From Aphelenchoides besseyi (lineage: Eukaryota > Nematoda > Chromadorea > Rhabditida > Aphelenchoididae): a stretch of DNA of 64,000 bases. Below are positions 36,398 through 48,838 of this stretch, in pieces; positions within the stretch are counted from its first letter, which is position 1; each line of letters begins with the position of its first letter. Under the pieces are notes generated by a model. It saw nothing but the letters and a program-made list of their open reading frames with translations. It was not told the DNA's origin and ran no database searches. The stretch covers positions 620,001-684,000 of the forward strand of contig JAMPIQ010000001.1 in NCBI GenBank assembly GCA_024699855.1, written 5' to 3'. Position numbers and translations under genes: made by a program.

Positions 36398-36696
36398 ACA
36401 AACATTTAAACGTGTTTATTCTTCGTACGCATCTTTAAAAATCGTCGACGTCCGATTGCTGCTCATGCACTATTCGAGACGACGAACAAAACAAAGTTGT
36501 CGTGCAATGATCAATGTTCGTGATTAAAAACTTGACATGAAATTTGTTGACCACGCCTATTAAACGCTCATAACAATTGATGCAACGAGTCGCTGGAGTT
36601 TGACGTTTGTGCAATAGAAAACGTTAAATTGTTTAATTTATTAGTAAGATTATGTTACAAAAACAAGAGACCATTTCGAAGAAACCCATAGGGTTC

Positions 36697-37336
36697 TTAG
36701 CTTACGCTGATGGCATGCCGACCAAAGGGCTGTGAACAAAGATGGAGATCCGGTTTGATGATTCCCGTTAGTGTGCAATCAACACCGTTCAACAGAAACT
36801 TGACATTAAACTGTCGCTCTTTAATTTCGTTGAACGTGGCACAACGCCCAAAGTTCTCCTGCATAACCAACGGACTACTTAGTAGAAAGACCTAAATCAA
36901 ACAAGTGGATCGTTAAAATCAACATAATCGAGCAAACCTCGAAATTAAAGCCCAATATAACGGTGTAGTGTAGGACATGGCAACGAACCGATTCTTTACG
37001 AAAAGCGGAGGTTATAGCCAATAACAAGCGTTTCAATCGGACGAATTCGGCCTCCAATAACTGTGCGTTCTGCTGATCCGGTTTGAAATAATAGCCGCCA
37101 AGAAGCGAAAGCCGACGATAGTAAACCATTGAGGAGCGAAAGTTGCGAACGGCTCGCCGGTAGAAGTCTTCTTCGCTTACGGTTAGTTGGGGCAAAGTCG
37201 GAGGCATCAGAGAGATTTGGAGTACGAGCAAAGCACTTGGAGCACATGTCAGGCTATCATCCGCGTACCAATCTTCCAAAGTTGCCAAACCTAAAACGAC
37301 AGCCATCACACGAAAAAGTGAAGAGTTTCGTTCCAA
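36697..37336 (-). CDS. Unknown, probably secreted protein
   Basis: Two exons: 36938-37336 and 36697-36891, in phase, 197 residues. No family recognised. A hydrophobic stretch near the N-terminus (LFRVMAVVLGLATL) may be a signal peptide. Basic helical stretches rich in Arg, Tyr and Leu follow (YRRAVRNFRSSMVYYRRLSLL, LKRLLLAITSAF). Exon 2 has cysteines spaced NFGRCATF, GVDCTLTG and HLCSQPF. It converges with the SLC12 gene, with 299 bp between stops. The intron is 46 bp with GT..TTTAG ends, typical for the window, which is the main support that it is real. Confidence 0.5.
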
Positions 37337-38856
37337 ATTATGCCGTTTATAAACGCGAAGAGGAGAACAAAGTCAACAGAACAAGCGATCAGAACGAATT
37401 TGGTAATCGCGAAGATTAGGAAATTCGGAAACGATGTTTCACTGTTCTCTGATTTCAATCTCTGTAGTTTGTAGCGACATTTAACTTTTGTCTTCCAACT
37501 TTCATGTTCCCAGTAACTTGCCTTTGCTCGTGGTTTCCGGCTTGCTTGCCATATACGATTGTACGTCGGCGATCATTTGTTGAAGCGGCTGCAACGGAAA
37601 TTGTGATCTTTGAAAGTTGTTTCCGTTTCAACGGTGTAATCACGAGCGTCGACGGGCGACGGCGCGTGGAAAACGCGAAACGATAACGCACAAGAAAACG
37701 CCGCAAACTTTTCGATAGCGTCCGAAACGGCGCAATAATCACATTTTTTGCTTCAACAAGAATGAGCGTCTTCGAAGAAACAGCGAGGAACGGAAAGTCA
37801 TGGAGCAAAAAACGCTGGACGCAAAATCGTTCCAATAGAGATCAATCACTTTGCAAGAGCTGTCGACAGGAACTGTACGAGAGAAGGAAATTACCAGCTC
37901 TTCCAATGGTTGACTATTGAACAAACCAAAGATCTTTAACTTTGAGCATTTTGGGCGATTTCACAATCTCAATCGACCGCCCACCCGAAAGTCACGTGTT
38001 CAACGAACGATTGCAAAAGAGCCGAATGACCTCTCGGTTTGGCCGGAAATTAGTTGCCGTCGTGCATGAAAGCCAAACTGACCGTTAGATTTTGTTCAGA
38101 GATCAAATCCAACTGAAAAGTTATGGCGTCTTTATATACTCGCAAGTTGTTTACGTACGATTGCAAACATCCACACCGCACACTTGTGATATTGAACATT
38201 TAAGATATGATTTTTTATGACATCCATCAACACACAACATGTTTCCATTGACTACACGGAAATTGGAACGTAGATGACGAATGTGATCTGTGGTCACTAC
38301 ATTTGTAGCGCCAACGATCGTCACTGACTCGTAAACAAAGCTTTTTTAACAATCGATCAACACGTTAAAATTGAACGGGTCATTCTGTTCCACTGTTTAT
38401 TTGTCAATGCCAAACATCAACACTTTCAAGATATTTAGCTCTTGATCCAGCAGATCATGTACTACAGCAAGTTGTCTTCCTCATAAATCTATTTCACGTA
38501 CTGTTCTAATCTCTCTACTCCTGATGTTCTGGCCATTGTATGTAACTGAAAATCAGAAATAGATGATGGTGGCAAATCATTGGAAATATAAACTGCTTTT
38601 TGAATTTGTTAGATTTTAATGAAATTTGATGTTTATAAAGTGCGAGTTACTGGTTAAACGATAACGCGACGTTGATAGAATCGATTGAAGTTGACAGACG
38701 ACAGAAACTTCGGTTCTGATATTTATCAGCATGAATTGCTCTAATTTGCATTCGACTTTATTCGAACATCCTCACAGCAACAATCTAGATTGAAAGAACA
38801 GATAGTAGAGAGAGATCAAGTGATCGGAATCCTCGTTGCTTCATGGCTTCTTGGAG
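37337..38856. other. Intergenic, no gene recognised
   Basis: About 1.5 kb with no supported coding region on either strand. The last part runs into a repeated block described separately. Confidence 0.45.
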
Positions 38857-38950
38857 TAGCACGTTCGTCGGACAAATCGATGAAGTTCAGAGATTTTGGC
38901 AACAACTAGTGTTTATATTACATCGACAGAAAGTCTAATCCGCTAAACTT
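38857..38950 (+). repeat. Diverged ~95 bp non-coding repeat, copy 1
   Basis: Shares the order TAGCACGT..TCG..CAAAT.GAT, then TTGGCAACAACTAGT, TTATATTA and AGAAAG with copy 2 at 40718-40815, at roughly 70% identity by eye. The TATA-like TTTATATTA lies about 55 bp from the conserved left block, an arrangement like a small-RNA (snRNA-type) promoter. No transcript was identified. Confidence 0.6.
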
Positions 38951-39099
38951 CTTTCGTAAGCACATTTGAATACCGTAACTTCAAACGACGGTTGAAAAAG
39001 CAAAAAGCGAAAACTCGTTTGAATTCGCGCACTCGCTCTGTCAACCGAAAATCGCTCAGCTTTCTGGTCCGCCAATAGAAATCACGATGAAATTTGGAG

Positions 39100-39517
39100 A
39101 TGAAACGACAAACTTCTTCGTCGAAGCGCATCAGAACAAACAGCAATAGTAAGTTGTGTAGCCGAACAGGCTATTTTTCAACGTTCTTTTTCAGAAGTTG
39201 ATTACTACTCGTCTTCCCACGCATCTCGTCAACGCGGTCAGTCCGTTATTCCATCGCGTATACCCGAGAGTCGCGTGGTGTCGTTGGACAATCTGGTCGT
39301 GTACGAAAACGGCGCAGAGAATCAAGTGAAAGTCGATTTAAACGGTCAAATCGACGTCTGCGCGTTGGAAGACGTGAATGAGGAAGCTACCAAAGGACCA
39401 AGCCCTAAACGGACACGAATACAACCGGAATCAAGTGGTCTGATAGACAAACGAATTAACAAACTCTTTTGCTCCTCCGTACAATGCGCCTGGAAACAAC
39501 TTTTCCGATCAAAATAA
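39100..39517 (+). CDS. Small basic unknown protein
   Basis: Two exons, 39100-39148 and 39195-39517, separated by a 46 bp intron (GTAAGT...TTTTTCAG), giving 123 residues. No family recognised. The N-terminus is basic and Ser-rich (MKRQTSSSKRIRTNSNK), followed by VIPSRIPESRVVSLDNLVVY, a short acidic stretch (CALEDVNEEATKG), a basic patch (SPKRTRI), and a C-terminus KLFCSSVQCAWKQLF. The basic patches could be nuclear localisation signals. The start is the Met in the frame that splices in phase; a second ATG nearby is out of frame. Promoter-like repeat copy 1 lies 150-240 bp upstream. Confidence 0.5.
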
Positions 39518-40717
39518 TCTTGTAGAAAGTCTGTTGGTAGACGAGATCTTTAAATGACAACTAAACAAGAGATCGACATGGGGCTCGACGGCAACAAATT
39601 CACTTCTTTTTGCATCAAATTGTTGAAAATAAAGTAATAGACTTGTTTGATCATTTACAAAAACTGTTTACTTGAATTTGACTGATCAATTGATTTTGCG
39701 GAAATCTAAATGCCGATCTTTGACTTTTCGAACAACTTTGTTGTCGCTTTCAGGAATGAACTCCACAAATCGATTTCATCAAATTGGATGTAACTTTTGT
39801 GTTGTTATTTTAAGTCCTAGTTCAGTCCAAAAAACGTTTGTCTAGCAAACGTGTCAATCGAATTTCCGAACTCTTCACTTGTCCTCGAATTTCACGATCC
39901 GATGAGATCTCAAAACGTTTGATTGCTCAAAAACGGCTGTTTAGAGGCGTTGATTGATAGAGCTAATTGATACAGCGCAGACATTGATTTTGGAATGATA
40001 ACTCTAGAATTCAGTGATTGACTAAAATCAGAGTGGGGAACGCAGTGGTTCGATTAAATCGACAAATTTAAGTGTTGAAAACTGTTGATTGATAATCGAT
40101 GTACACAGAATACAGAGATGTCATTGGACGTCCAATCGAGTGAAATCAAATTCGTCACTTCAAAGATGTTTGGCAGCAAATTAACCGTAGATCTCGATTT
40201 TTTGTGTTTAATTGAGTTCTCAACAGGTTTCTACAGGAGTTTGGGACTAGAAGTAATGGTTGAAATATACGATCAAAACCACTGAGCTCAAAATTTCATT
40301 CTTCAGATTGGCAACTTTGCTTTAGACGATTGACAAGCACATCAATAGAAGAACGTAGACACCAATTTCACCGGCATTCGTCCACTTATCATCGATTTGC
40401 AGACAACAAATATCCGAAACCACCTCATCTCGAGTCCACACAATTTCTTGGAATCGAGCAGACAGCATTAGCTTAAATGTATAAACATAATGAATATCAA
40501 CAAATGAACTGAAAATGTGACAAAGAAAGATGCGAACATCCAACTTAAAAGTTCGAAAGCTGTAATTTCCATTGACTACAACTCAAGAACTACTGACTGC
40601 TGAAACGTGTGATCAACAGAACTACAACAACCACTACTGAACACTAAACCCTGTGGGTAGCAACCAAATCCAATCAGCCAATGAGCTGAAATACACAACA
40701 CCCCCCATTCCTTTGTA
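39518..40717. other. Intergenic, no gene recognised
   Basis: A+T-rich. Open frames are short, and none has splice or composition support. Confidence 0.45.
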
Positions 40718-40815
40718 TAGCACGTCCATCGCGCAAATTGATTTATCTCGGATATGTTGGCAACAACTAGTACTTATATTATACTATTAGAAAGCTGAAT
40801 AAACTGGCTATACAA
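40718..40815 (+). repeat. Diverged ~95 bp non-coding repeat, copy 2
   Basis: Second copy of the block at 38857-38950, in the same orientation about 1.86 kb away. The best-conserved stretch is TTGGCAACAACTAGT followed by CTTATATTA. The sequences downstream of the two copies diverge. Confidence 0.6.
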
Positions 40816-41482
40816 CTTGCTTAACCTTGTAACTATCGGATAAATGAGTGAGGAATGAGGGCATTTCAAAGTCAGAAGATCTGTCAAAAATTGCTCAAAA
40901 TTGCAAAAGTTTGTGCAGCTCTTCCTGTTAATGATAGGGAGCTGTAATTTGGCCCACTTATTAATGAGCTTAGAAGATTACAATGTTTAGAATTTGGAGG
41001 GCAAAGGTTGATCGGGAACTAAATTGGAACAGAAAACATACTCAAAATTGAGTTTTGTGAAGTTGACTGCAACAACGACGGTGATTGATATCAATTGCTA
41101 TAATTTGCAGGAACAACTACGCAGTATTGGATTAGTTTGTGGTGTAAATTGTAAGTCAACGGAAGCTTTGAGAGCGTTGAAATGGCTTAGAACCGCTAGA
41201 CATAGATAAGATCGGTGTTAAAAAGTTGATAAACAAGACATTCATAAAACAAAATTGTGAACCGTAGTTTACTGTGAAGTTACATAAATACCTCGAATGT
41301 AACAACAAATAAACATATTCATCTTATGTTAATACGATTTTGCACAAATTATGAACCAACTTTTTCTTATTAGTTTTCAGTCATCAATGTGCTTATCAGC
41401 AATTGGTTGGGTTTTCGCAGTACTATCCGTTTAATCCAATTCTACTGATGGGCCTCACTCCGTCCCCAACAAAAAACCGAAG

Positions 41483-41949
41483 ATGTCCGAAACTGAGTAA
41501 GTGTATAGATATGTTGATAGAAGGAAACAATCTGTTACTAGAAATTGGATTTTAGCAAACCTGCACGATTGAAGCGCAATATCAAACAGCTTCAGAAGGC
41601 ACTTAGAAGCGAAAGAGGAAAAGTGACGAGTTGGAAGTTGAAATAACAGAACGGAACGGTGAATTGGCATATTAACAGGTTCAATTTTGAACGTTGGATT
41701 TAGCACGTTGAACAAGAAAAACTCGCAATAGATGCTTGCAAACTCATCACATTTGGCAAAAAAGATTGGTAAGCAATGAAGGCTTTTACTCGAATTTTCG
41801 ATTGAAGTCGAACTCGTCGCATCTAGTACGAAGAACTGTACAAGAAAGACGCTTGCTTCAAAAAAGCGGCAATGTCATTGTTTGCTCTCAAAATGAGCGT
41901 CAAAGACACTGGAAAAACTGGCGGTAAAAATCTACAGACAGACTTCTGA
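41483..41949 (+). pseudogene. Broken coiled-coil gene remnant
   Basis: Pieces look coding but do not join in one frame. 41483-41496 plus 41556 onward gives MSETD then KPARLKRNIKQLQKALRSE with a normal 59 bp intron. At about 41615 the protein-like signal moves to another frame (KSDELEVEITERNGELAY) and meets a stop. 41703-41775 reads HVEQEKLAIDACKLITFGKK, and 41827-41949 reads YEELYKKDACFKKAAMS..., ending in TGA. The composition is that of a charged helical protein. At least one frameshift and one stop separate the parts, so a decayed gene is the simplest reading. A sequencing error in a working gene is possible. Family not recognised. Confidence 0.35.
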
Positions 41950-44900
41950 TTACATTCACACCTTTGACAATTCAAAAAATGCGGTTTTACTAACTGCAGA
42001 CTATTCTGTCGATGAGCAAACTTTTATAAAATAATTTTCCGCATTGAATACGAAGTAAATGAAACAATAAACTAAAATAAACTTCGTTTTGATACTAAGA
42101 ATATCAGTAATTTAATAAGTGATTTATGTTACAAAGACACATTGAGCAAATGCGCTTCATATGTTCGTTTCTCGACATCAACTCCCATCGCATGACCGTG
42201 CATCATTCATTCCAATAGTCTCTTTGTCGTAATTCTTGTTTTTGTTTCCTCAAGATGCTTCTAGTCAAAGTGAAGAGGAATCCAATTCTTATTGAAATAG
42301 TCGGATGACCACACGTCGATCTGTCAAACGTTAAGTGTTTATTTTAAGCTTCAGTTAACTTCAAACGGTTCTTGGTCTAAATTTGACCGTTTGGCTCCGA
42401 ACCCAAACGACTGCTGTTTCTCACGCGTTAACGAAAAAAGAGCAACGGAAATGATCGATTGAAACAAGGAGGCGTGAATGTTTGCGCAGTTTCCGAATGA
42501 AAAGAAACGTGTGGACCATTTGAATTTGAATCATGTTTTATTGTCTAACTCGCCGTCATCCATCTGTTTCACGTGGTATGTTGTTTTTATGATTAACTTC
42601 TGGTTTCAAATCCAAACTGCTGATCCCCGAATACACGTGTGACGAAAGAACTTGTATCTTTCTGGTGTTAGTTTTCCATTACGCATTCTATTTTCTGGTC
42701 ATTTGTGATCTCTTAAAGGAACTACTGTTCGATGTTTGTTCAGCCGTTGATCGTTTTCATGACCAACGAACATTAGCACAACTTTTTTAGCATAATCGCA
42801 CATTTTTAGTTCTGAACTTTCATAGCCAACCAAATTCAATGTTCTTTTTAATGTTTCCTTAAACATCTTCCATCGAAACATTTTGCGTCATAAGCGATTT
42901 CGTTGTCATCGAAAAGTTGCGCCAAAGTGAAACCCGAATCGAACGTTTTGGATTGAGAGTTTTAATGACGATGACCAACGCTGTTAACCCATTTTCTTCG
43001 AATAAAAGTCGATTGGTCGTTTTGACTTTTGTGCTCTTGTTACTTCCGTCTGTAACTTGCTTTTGACTCCAAACTCGAATTCCATTTGTACGGTAATTAA
43101 GTGATGTGCGAATTGACATTTCCAATGACGTCAACGCCCACAGTTCTGCTGATTGCTATCTGCTCTGCTTCTCGATATGTTCATCAAAATTTGCGGAAGA
43201 ACGATAAATCTGAGGGTTGCAACGTTTGTTGATTTGAAAACCACCAGTTTTCCTTTTATCATTCTCATGTTTTGCAGTACACCTTCAAATTGACAGTACG
43301 AAAGTTTTTGCAAATGGCCCTGTGGTATCCAAATTTAAACATCATTGCGTTTTTGTTTCCGTGAAATTTTTCGCTCAACTTACGATTCAAACACAAACAT
43401 TTTTAATTGTTTCGTATTCTCACATCATCATAACTATGGTTCTTGAAATTTGCTTCTAATTGGTTTCAACGATCTGAAAGTGAAGAGTTTCGTAATCCAA
43501 TTTCCCTGTCGATTCTTTAGCGAACGGAAGTCGTTTGGGCATCCGTGTTCAGAAGTGACGTCGTTCGTTGATAAAATGTTGAGAAAGTGGAGCGAAAACG
43601 ATAAGACTCAAGGCGCCAATGTCGTTCATTTGAGAAAAACTGTACGAGCGAATAAACGAAGATCAATTGCGGGGGTTGACGAGTATAGAAGAGTTCCCGG
43701 TTATCTTGGATTTTGAAGCCTTTGCAGAAAAATGAGGAACATGAACTCATCAACCAATTTCATGTTATCGTTCGTTCTTTGCCATGCACACACTCGACAG
43801 TTTGACTTCAAGTCGGACTACAAAGTTGTTCCCGAGACCAACGACGCGCAATCGTTTTCGCTGCAATTTGCAGACTTTTGGATTTTCTACGTAAACGATA
43901 AAAACAAATTGGGTCGGGAAGAGCATCGGGAGTGGGGAAGAGTGAAAAGTTGAGTTCCGCCCCAACAAGTCACTTGGCCACTTTTCTGTCCAGTTCAAGC
44001 TGCAAAAGCGTCGATGGCCGCTCGTTACGTCGCTGTTCGCGCCAAAATGACAACATTTCGAAGGTCGAAAAGTCAGTCAATTGAGCAGCCCATTCACTCG
44101 TCTACGAGTATACTGTAAGTCAAAAAAAGTCGAGGTTTTTATATTGCAATCTCAAAATAAGGATACATAGCGTATACTTGACTTCTGTTTTTGTAATTGA
44201 AACGATCGTTCAATATCTAGAAGCTTGCCAATGATCTCGAGCTATTTCAGTCGAGAAAGTTTTACGATCGGGTTTGATGGGAAATCACGCTTTGAGCCAC
44301 AGGTCGTAAACTCATTAACCGGCTCTTTTGTTCTCTGCTGCTCAGTTGTACGAATGAAATGAAAATTTCCGAGCGAAAAGTTGAAAGCTAGAAGTTCGCA
44401 AACCATTGGGTTTTCCTATTTCTCGAAAAAATTGCGTTCTTAACCACTACTGTAATCTGTTACTTAATACGAAAAATTGTTGGTCGAAGATGAGTTTCCG
44501 GCTTTGTTTGTCCGTTTAATCTCCTTCTTCCAACGGCAAGTACAAACTTCTCAAAGCGTTTTGTACTCTCGGCTATTTCGTTATAATTGTGACAAACGCA
44601 CGCGGCACTTGGAAGAACTGGAACTCAAATTTTGATGATATGACCGTTGAATCTAACCAGCAAACTTATACTCCAAAGGTTTATGGTTCGCTACCAGTTT
44701 TTGCACTATATGATCAACTGAATTACTCGCAAAAATCCCAAAAACGTAGTTTTTGCGTAATTGAAGGTCATATCGTTTAACACCAATAGTTCCAATACAA
44801 TCAACAACATTTCGTCATTTGCATGTTCTTTAATTACGCAATCGAATTAGCGACGCGGATTGACATTTTGTTTACAGTAATCACTTTGGGGCGTGGTTGT

Positions 44901-44994
44901 TAAACTGTTAAGGCTTACTTCTACAAAGTATATAATTGGAGAAAATGAATTTGCGTTTTCTAATTTCAGCTCAAGCAGTGGTTGTATTACCGGA
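41950..44994. other. Long gene-poor stretch
   Basis: About 3 kb. Scattered frames up to 91 codons on both strands have no motif, splice or composition support. The last few hundred bases are the promoter side of the PLP enzyme gene. Confidence 0.45.
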
Positions 44995-46956
44995 ATGCGT
45001 TTCGGTTTGGCGACAGTCGTAGTTTTCATCATCTTATGTACGATTTCGTTCACCGAAAGCCGCAGAGGCTCCATGAGTGATACGCCGGCGGATAGTAATC
45101 GAGGTAATCGGAAACATGTAAACGGACATTGATACTCAACTCAGTTGATGATTCACCTTTTGTTCGACAAGCGATTCAAAGGTTGTGGGAAGAAAGACGT
45201 CGAATGGGCTACACGCCGTTGGTGCAAATGCGAATACCTGGAATGTCAAGCGAACTAGACTTCTACTTCAAAGATGAGAGTCGTGCAAGAACCGGGAACT
45301 TGAAACATCGATTTGCTTGGTGTCTATTCATGTGGGCTTTGCTGGAAGGACATGTTTCTCGAAATACGACGATCTTCGAAGCATCTTCTGGCAATACTGC
45401 AACGAGCGAAGCCTATTTCGCCCAATTGATTGGCGTTCCATTTGTTGCTGTGGTAAGTCGAAGCTTTGCTTAATGAGTGTGATTCTGATGCTTAGATTCC
45501 GACGACCACAGATCAACAGAAAATCGATAAAATACAAAAATATGGTGGCAAAGTTCACAAAGCCGACATTGCAAAACAGTTCATTGTGGCAGAGGAAGAA
45601 GCCGAAAAGGTTAGCAATCAGTTTCGTAGTACATGCTTATTGTCCGAATTGCGTGTTTATCTAAAAATAGCTATGGACTTACTGACTTTCAAAAGAAATT
45701 TGAAGTTTGTTGCGTGACTTTTTCCGAACAGAAACTGAACTCTTTGTAGTCGCTGATCTTTAATTGATTCGTTTTAGTGCGGTGGATTCTTCATGAATCA
45801 GTTTGCCAATGCAGAAAAAGCCGGTTTGTTTAGTTCGTAGCCACAATTAACAATCTTCGAATTCTAGAGGAATATCACGAAAGTGCTTCTAACGATAAAG
45901 AATCAGTGAACGTGTTTCACGAAGTTTTGCAACAACTGAAGACCGTCGATCGTTCGATGAGACCCAATTATCCGGATTACTTCGTGCATTCTGCCGGAAC
46001 GGGCGGTACAATTTCGTCTATCGGTCGATATGTTCGCAAATATGGCGGAAATACGAAGGTTGTTATGAGGTTGGAACCATGTTTTAGTTATTTATAAAAC
46101 AAAATCTATCAGTGATACGCAATACTCAATCTACTACGATTACGTAAGATAGAAATTAGCCAAAATTAATTGGAAATGTAATTTTAGGTTATCAATCGGC
46201 AGTTTGGAAATGAATCAGGAGCGGCTTACTGGGTGGCTCCTGGAATGGCTGGAACTGGTTTTGGGTATTCTGGTAAGATACACTTATTTTAACAATACAA
46301 TCATTTTATTAGGCCCCGCAATCCTTGGAGTTACAACAAGGTAACCTGCAAAGAACAAATCTGTAACATTATGACTTAGTTTGCAACCGTCGGTCATTGA
46401 TCGGGCACTGAAAGTTCCCGACTTGGCAAGTACGGCGGCAATGCACGTATTGAAGAAGTTGGGAATAAACGGCGGAACATCTACAGGATTAAAGTGAGTT
46501 CATGAATGATCACCGATTAGTAAACAGTTTGATTTAGTTTTGTAACGACTTTAACTGTTGCAGCTCGGCATCGGTAAGTATGGTTCTCTTATCATCAAAA
46601 CTCACAATTTCAGGAAAAAGAATCCAAATATGCGTTTTCGAATTGTGTCCATTTTAGCCGACTCATCTGATCTTTACGAAAATACGGTAACTGAACATCA
46701 AAACAATTCACAAATGTCTTCAGTATTTCAATAAGACGTGGATTGCTGACAAATTTAAACCGCACGGTGGACTGGTAACGTTCAAATGTTGGAAGGGAGT
46801 GATCGAACGATCGTATCGATTGGGTGAGTTCTCGAATCAGCCGTCTGTAATGATTGTCGTTTAGGAAGTGATCCACTTCATAATGGTGATCGCAAGTGCA
46901 AACCCGAACCTCCCGACACCAGTTCACGAGTATGCGATGGAGGAGAATGTAATTAA
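44995..46956 (+). CDS. Secreted cysteine-synthase-like PLP enzyme
   Basis: Exon 1 (44995-45103) encodes a signal peptide (MRFGLATVVVFIILCTIS). Exon 2 starts at 45145, and further exons run to 46956. Fold-type II PLP enzyme features are present: the cofactor lysine in ARTGNLKHRFAW, the substrate loop EASSGNTATSEAYFA, the phosphate-binding SAGTGGTISSIGRYVRK, and GGTSTGLN near the C-terminus. This layout is that of cysteine synthase/cystathionine beta-synthase relatives. Nematodes have a secreted branch of this family (C. elegans F13B12.4/F59A7.9 type) of unknown substrate. The last exon adds a Cys-rich tail (KCKPEPP...CDGGECN) consistent with a secreted, disulfide-bonded protein. Catalytic residues look intact, so an active lyase or synthase outside the cytosol is plausible. 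Confidence 0.88.
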
Positions 46957-47278
46957 AAAGAATCAGCAAAATTTAAAAGCCATGTCATTTATTGTATTTG
47001 TTCTCTCAATCCAGCCGCATTCTAACCCATCAATCTATTTAGCCCGAGTGATTCCGATCATCTATTAACTGACATCTTTAAAGCTTTTCTGTTATACAAT
47101 CCAGTAGTCTTGTTGTTTTTATTTTGTTGCATAAACGAATCAAACTTAAAGCAGCAAAAATTGGAATGAGATTTATGACTTCGTCGAACTCATTCTTCGC
47201 TGATTTTGAAGTTTCAAAACAGTTGACCGGTTCGTTGGCTCCCGATTCGTTTTGCCTGTCCACTAACGTTGGGACAAA
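46957..47278. other. Intergenic spacer
   Basis: Short A+T-rich gap; no feature seen. Confidence 0.4.
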
Positions 47279-47609
47279 ATGGTCGCGGATTCGCGTGCAA
47301 CTCTGTTTTTCACGCTCATCGTATCAGCTTTGGCCCAAAACTCCACAACCGTGGCACCGGCCATTAGTTTACCCGGTAAGTGGTCCAATAAAAACCCTTG
47401 TAATTTCGTTAACTTAAGTTCCACCATTAGTGCTCTACATCGTTTGCGGAGTTTGTTCTTTCGGTGCCATCGTTTCTTGCGTTTTCTTTGTGTTGGCATG
47501 CACGGGTAAGAGCTTGGATTTCGAGGCTAATCAACGTAAACGTTCAGGTGTATTGTTTAGTCCGAAAGATAAAACGGAACCACAGAATTTGGATCCGCAA
47601 ATGCTCTGA
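47279..47609 (+). CDS. 77-residue single-pass membrane protein, unknown
   Basis: Three exons: 47279-47375, 47431-47505, 47548-47609, all in phase with consensus splice sites. A signal peptide (ATLFFTLIVSALAQ) is followed by a short Ser/Thr-rich ectodomain with an NST sequon. One transmembrane helix comes next (VLYIVCGVCSFGAIVSCVFF), then a cytosolic tail (SPKDKTEPQNLDPQML). Type I topology is inferred. No family recognised; its size recalls small regulatory membrane subunits. It is easily missed because no exon exceeds 100 bp. Its 3' end converges on the CYTH gene 170 bp away. Confidence 0.7.
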
Positions 47610-47779
47610 ACACGATCCGTTCGACCACTTGTTTTGCTCTTTGAGTTTGCAGCGATTTCTTCCCGTTCACTTTTATTTTTCTTCTTGCCATAAATCGGAG
47701 TTGAAACAATGATTATGCAGATTAAAACCACAGGAATTTATTGAAAACAACGGGAACAATGTTTGAAGCTAACTGCCTC

Positions 47780-48379
47780 TCAGCTCAACGCATCGAAATA
47801 GGCACCGGTAACCAAGTTTTCTTTGGGAACATTCAACTTCTCACGAATTTCATTGGCCAATTGAACTCCAAAGTCGAGAGTTTCGTTGTCCTTGAGACAA
47901 ACCTCCAACTCCATATAACTGCCCAGATCTTCGACGTTGTCGATGTGAATCCGCGTTTGACCGTAGAGGAAAAGGTAACGAATCTTCTTCACTTCACCTT
48001 TCATTCCATTCGTAACACTCAGAAGTGACTGAAAACAACAAGTTTAAACGAATGAATTGCAAACAAACTTTAAGTCCTTGTGGATCGGTGATCTCGGTTT
48101 TGATGTAATCCGAAAGCTTTGGGCCGCTCTCGTCTGGTCGATCGTAGTAGATGAGTTCGGCTGGTTTCTAAAACACTAAGAATAATTAGACTTCGATCGG
48201 AAACTAACCTCTTTATTAACCGGAAACTCTCGCAATTTCAGTCTTCCGGTCTTCGAAACGAAAAACGTGTCGTGTTGCCGAATCACTTGGGGCTCAGCAC
48301 CGGAACACAATCGACGACTTCTCTCCAACATCGAATCCAAATCCTCGATTTTCGCTTTGATCTCAACGTTTCGTGGCAT
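47780..48379 (-). CDS. CYTH-domain protein (class IV cyclase/ThTPase-like)
   Basis: Three exons: 48209-48379, 48069-48167, 47780-48028, 172 residues. It starts MPRNVEIKAKIEDLD, containing the ExExK signature (EIKAK variant) of CYTH triphosphate tunnel enzymes. HDTFFVSKTGRLKLRE, LIYYDRPDESGPKLSDY, and VKKIRYLFLYGQTRIHIDNVEDLGSYMELEV follow, the typical beta-strand series lined with Arg/Lys/Glu. The size equals stand-alone CYTH proteins, with no HD or CHAD domain. Family members hydrolyse triphosphates such as thiamine triphosphate or inorganic tripolyphosphate, or act as adenylate cyclases (CyaB). The first Glu of ExExK is present (VEIKAK) with spacing as in CyaB-like proteins. Which substrate it uses cannot be told from sequence. 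It is divergent from MED12. Confidence 0.85.
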
Positions 48380-48838
48380 TTTAAATAAACTTGTCGAACG
48401 TAACGATTCCTGTTGATAGAATTGGTTCTAACGAAACGTTGAATGAAAGAACCATCGACTGGAAACCATCAGTTCGGAACTTCTCCCGCCAACCGAAACC
48501 TCAATCCGGGCGCAGTTTGGTGTAACGAGACTCTCAACTTGTCGCGCTTTCGACAACCACTGAGTAAGTGTATTAGCGACACTTTCAATTCAACTGCAAT
48601 CGAAACTCGAGAATTTGAGATTGATAGAGGAAGGTTCAACTTACCGTGTGGTTGTCAAATTGACTATTTTCAATTCGCTCCGTGAATTATGTTACTTCCG
48701 TTTTATTGATCGACCATCATATTTAATTGTAGTTTTTAGATTCTTCTCAAATTTGTTCAATTTGTATCAGGTTTCCCATTTTTTCACTAATTAGATACTA
48801 GCAACCCCACTACTTTTACAAGTTTATTCTTCATCGAG
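48380..48838. other. Divergent promoter, CYTH and MED12
   Basis: 459 bp between two start codons facing away from each other. An 80-codon open frame at 48443-48685 has no support. Confidence 0.45.
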
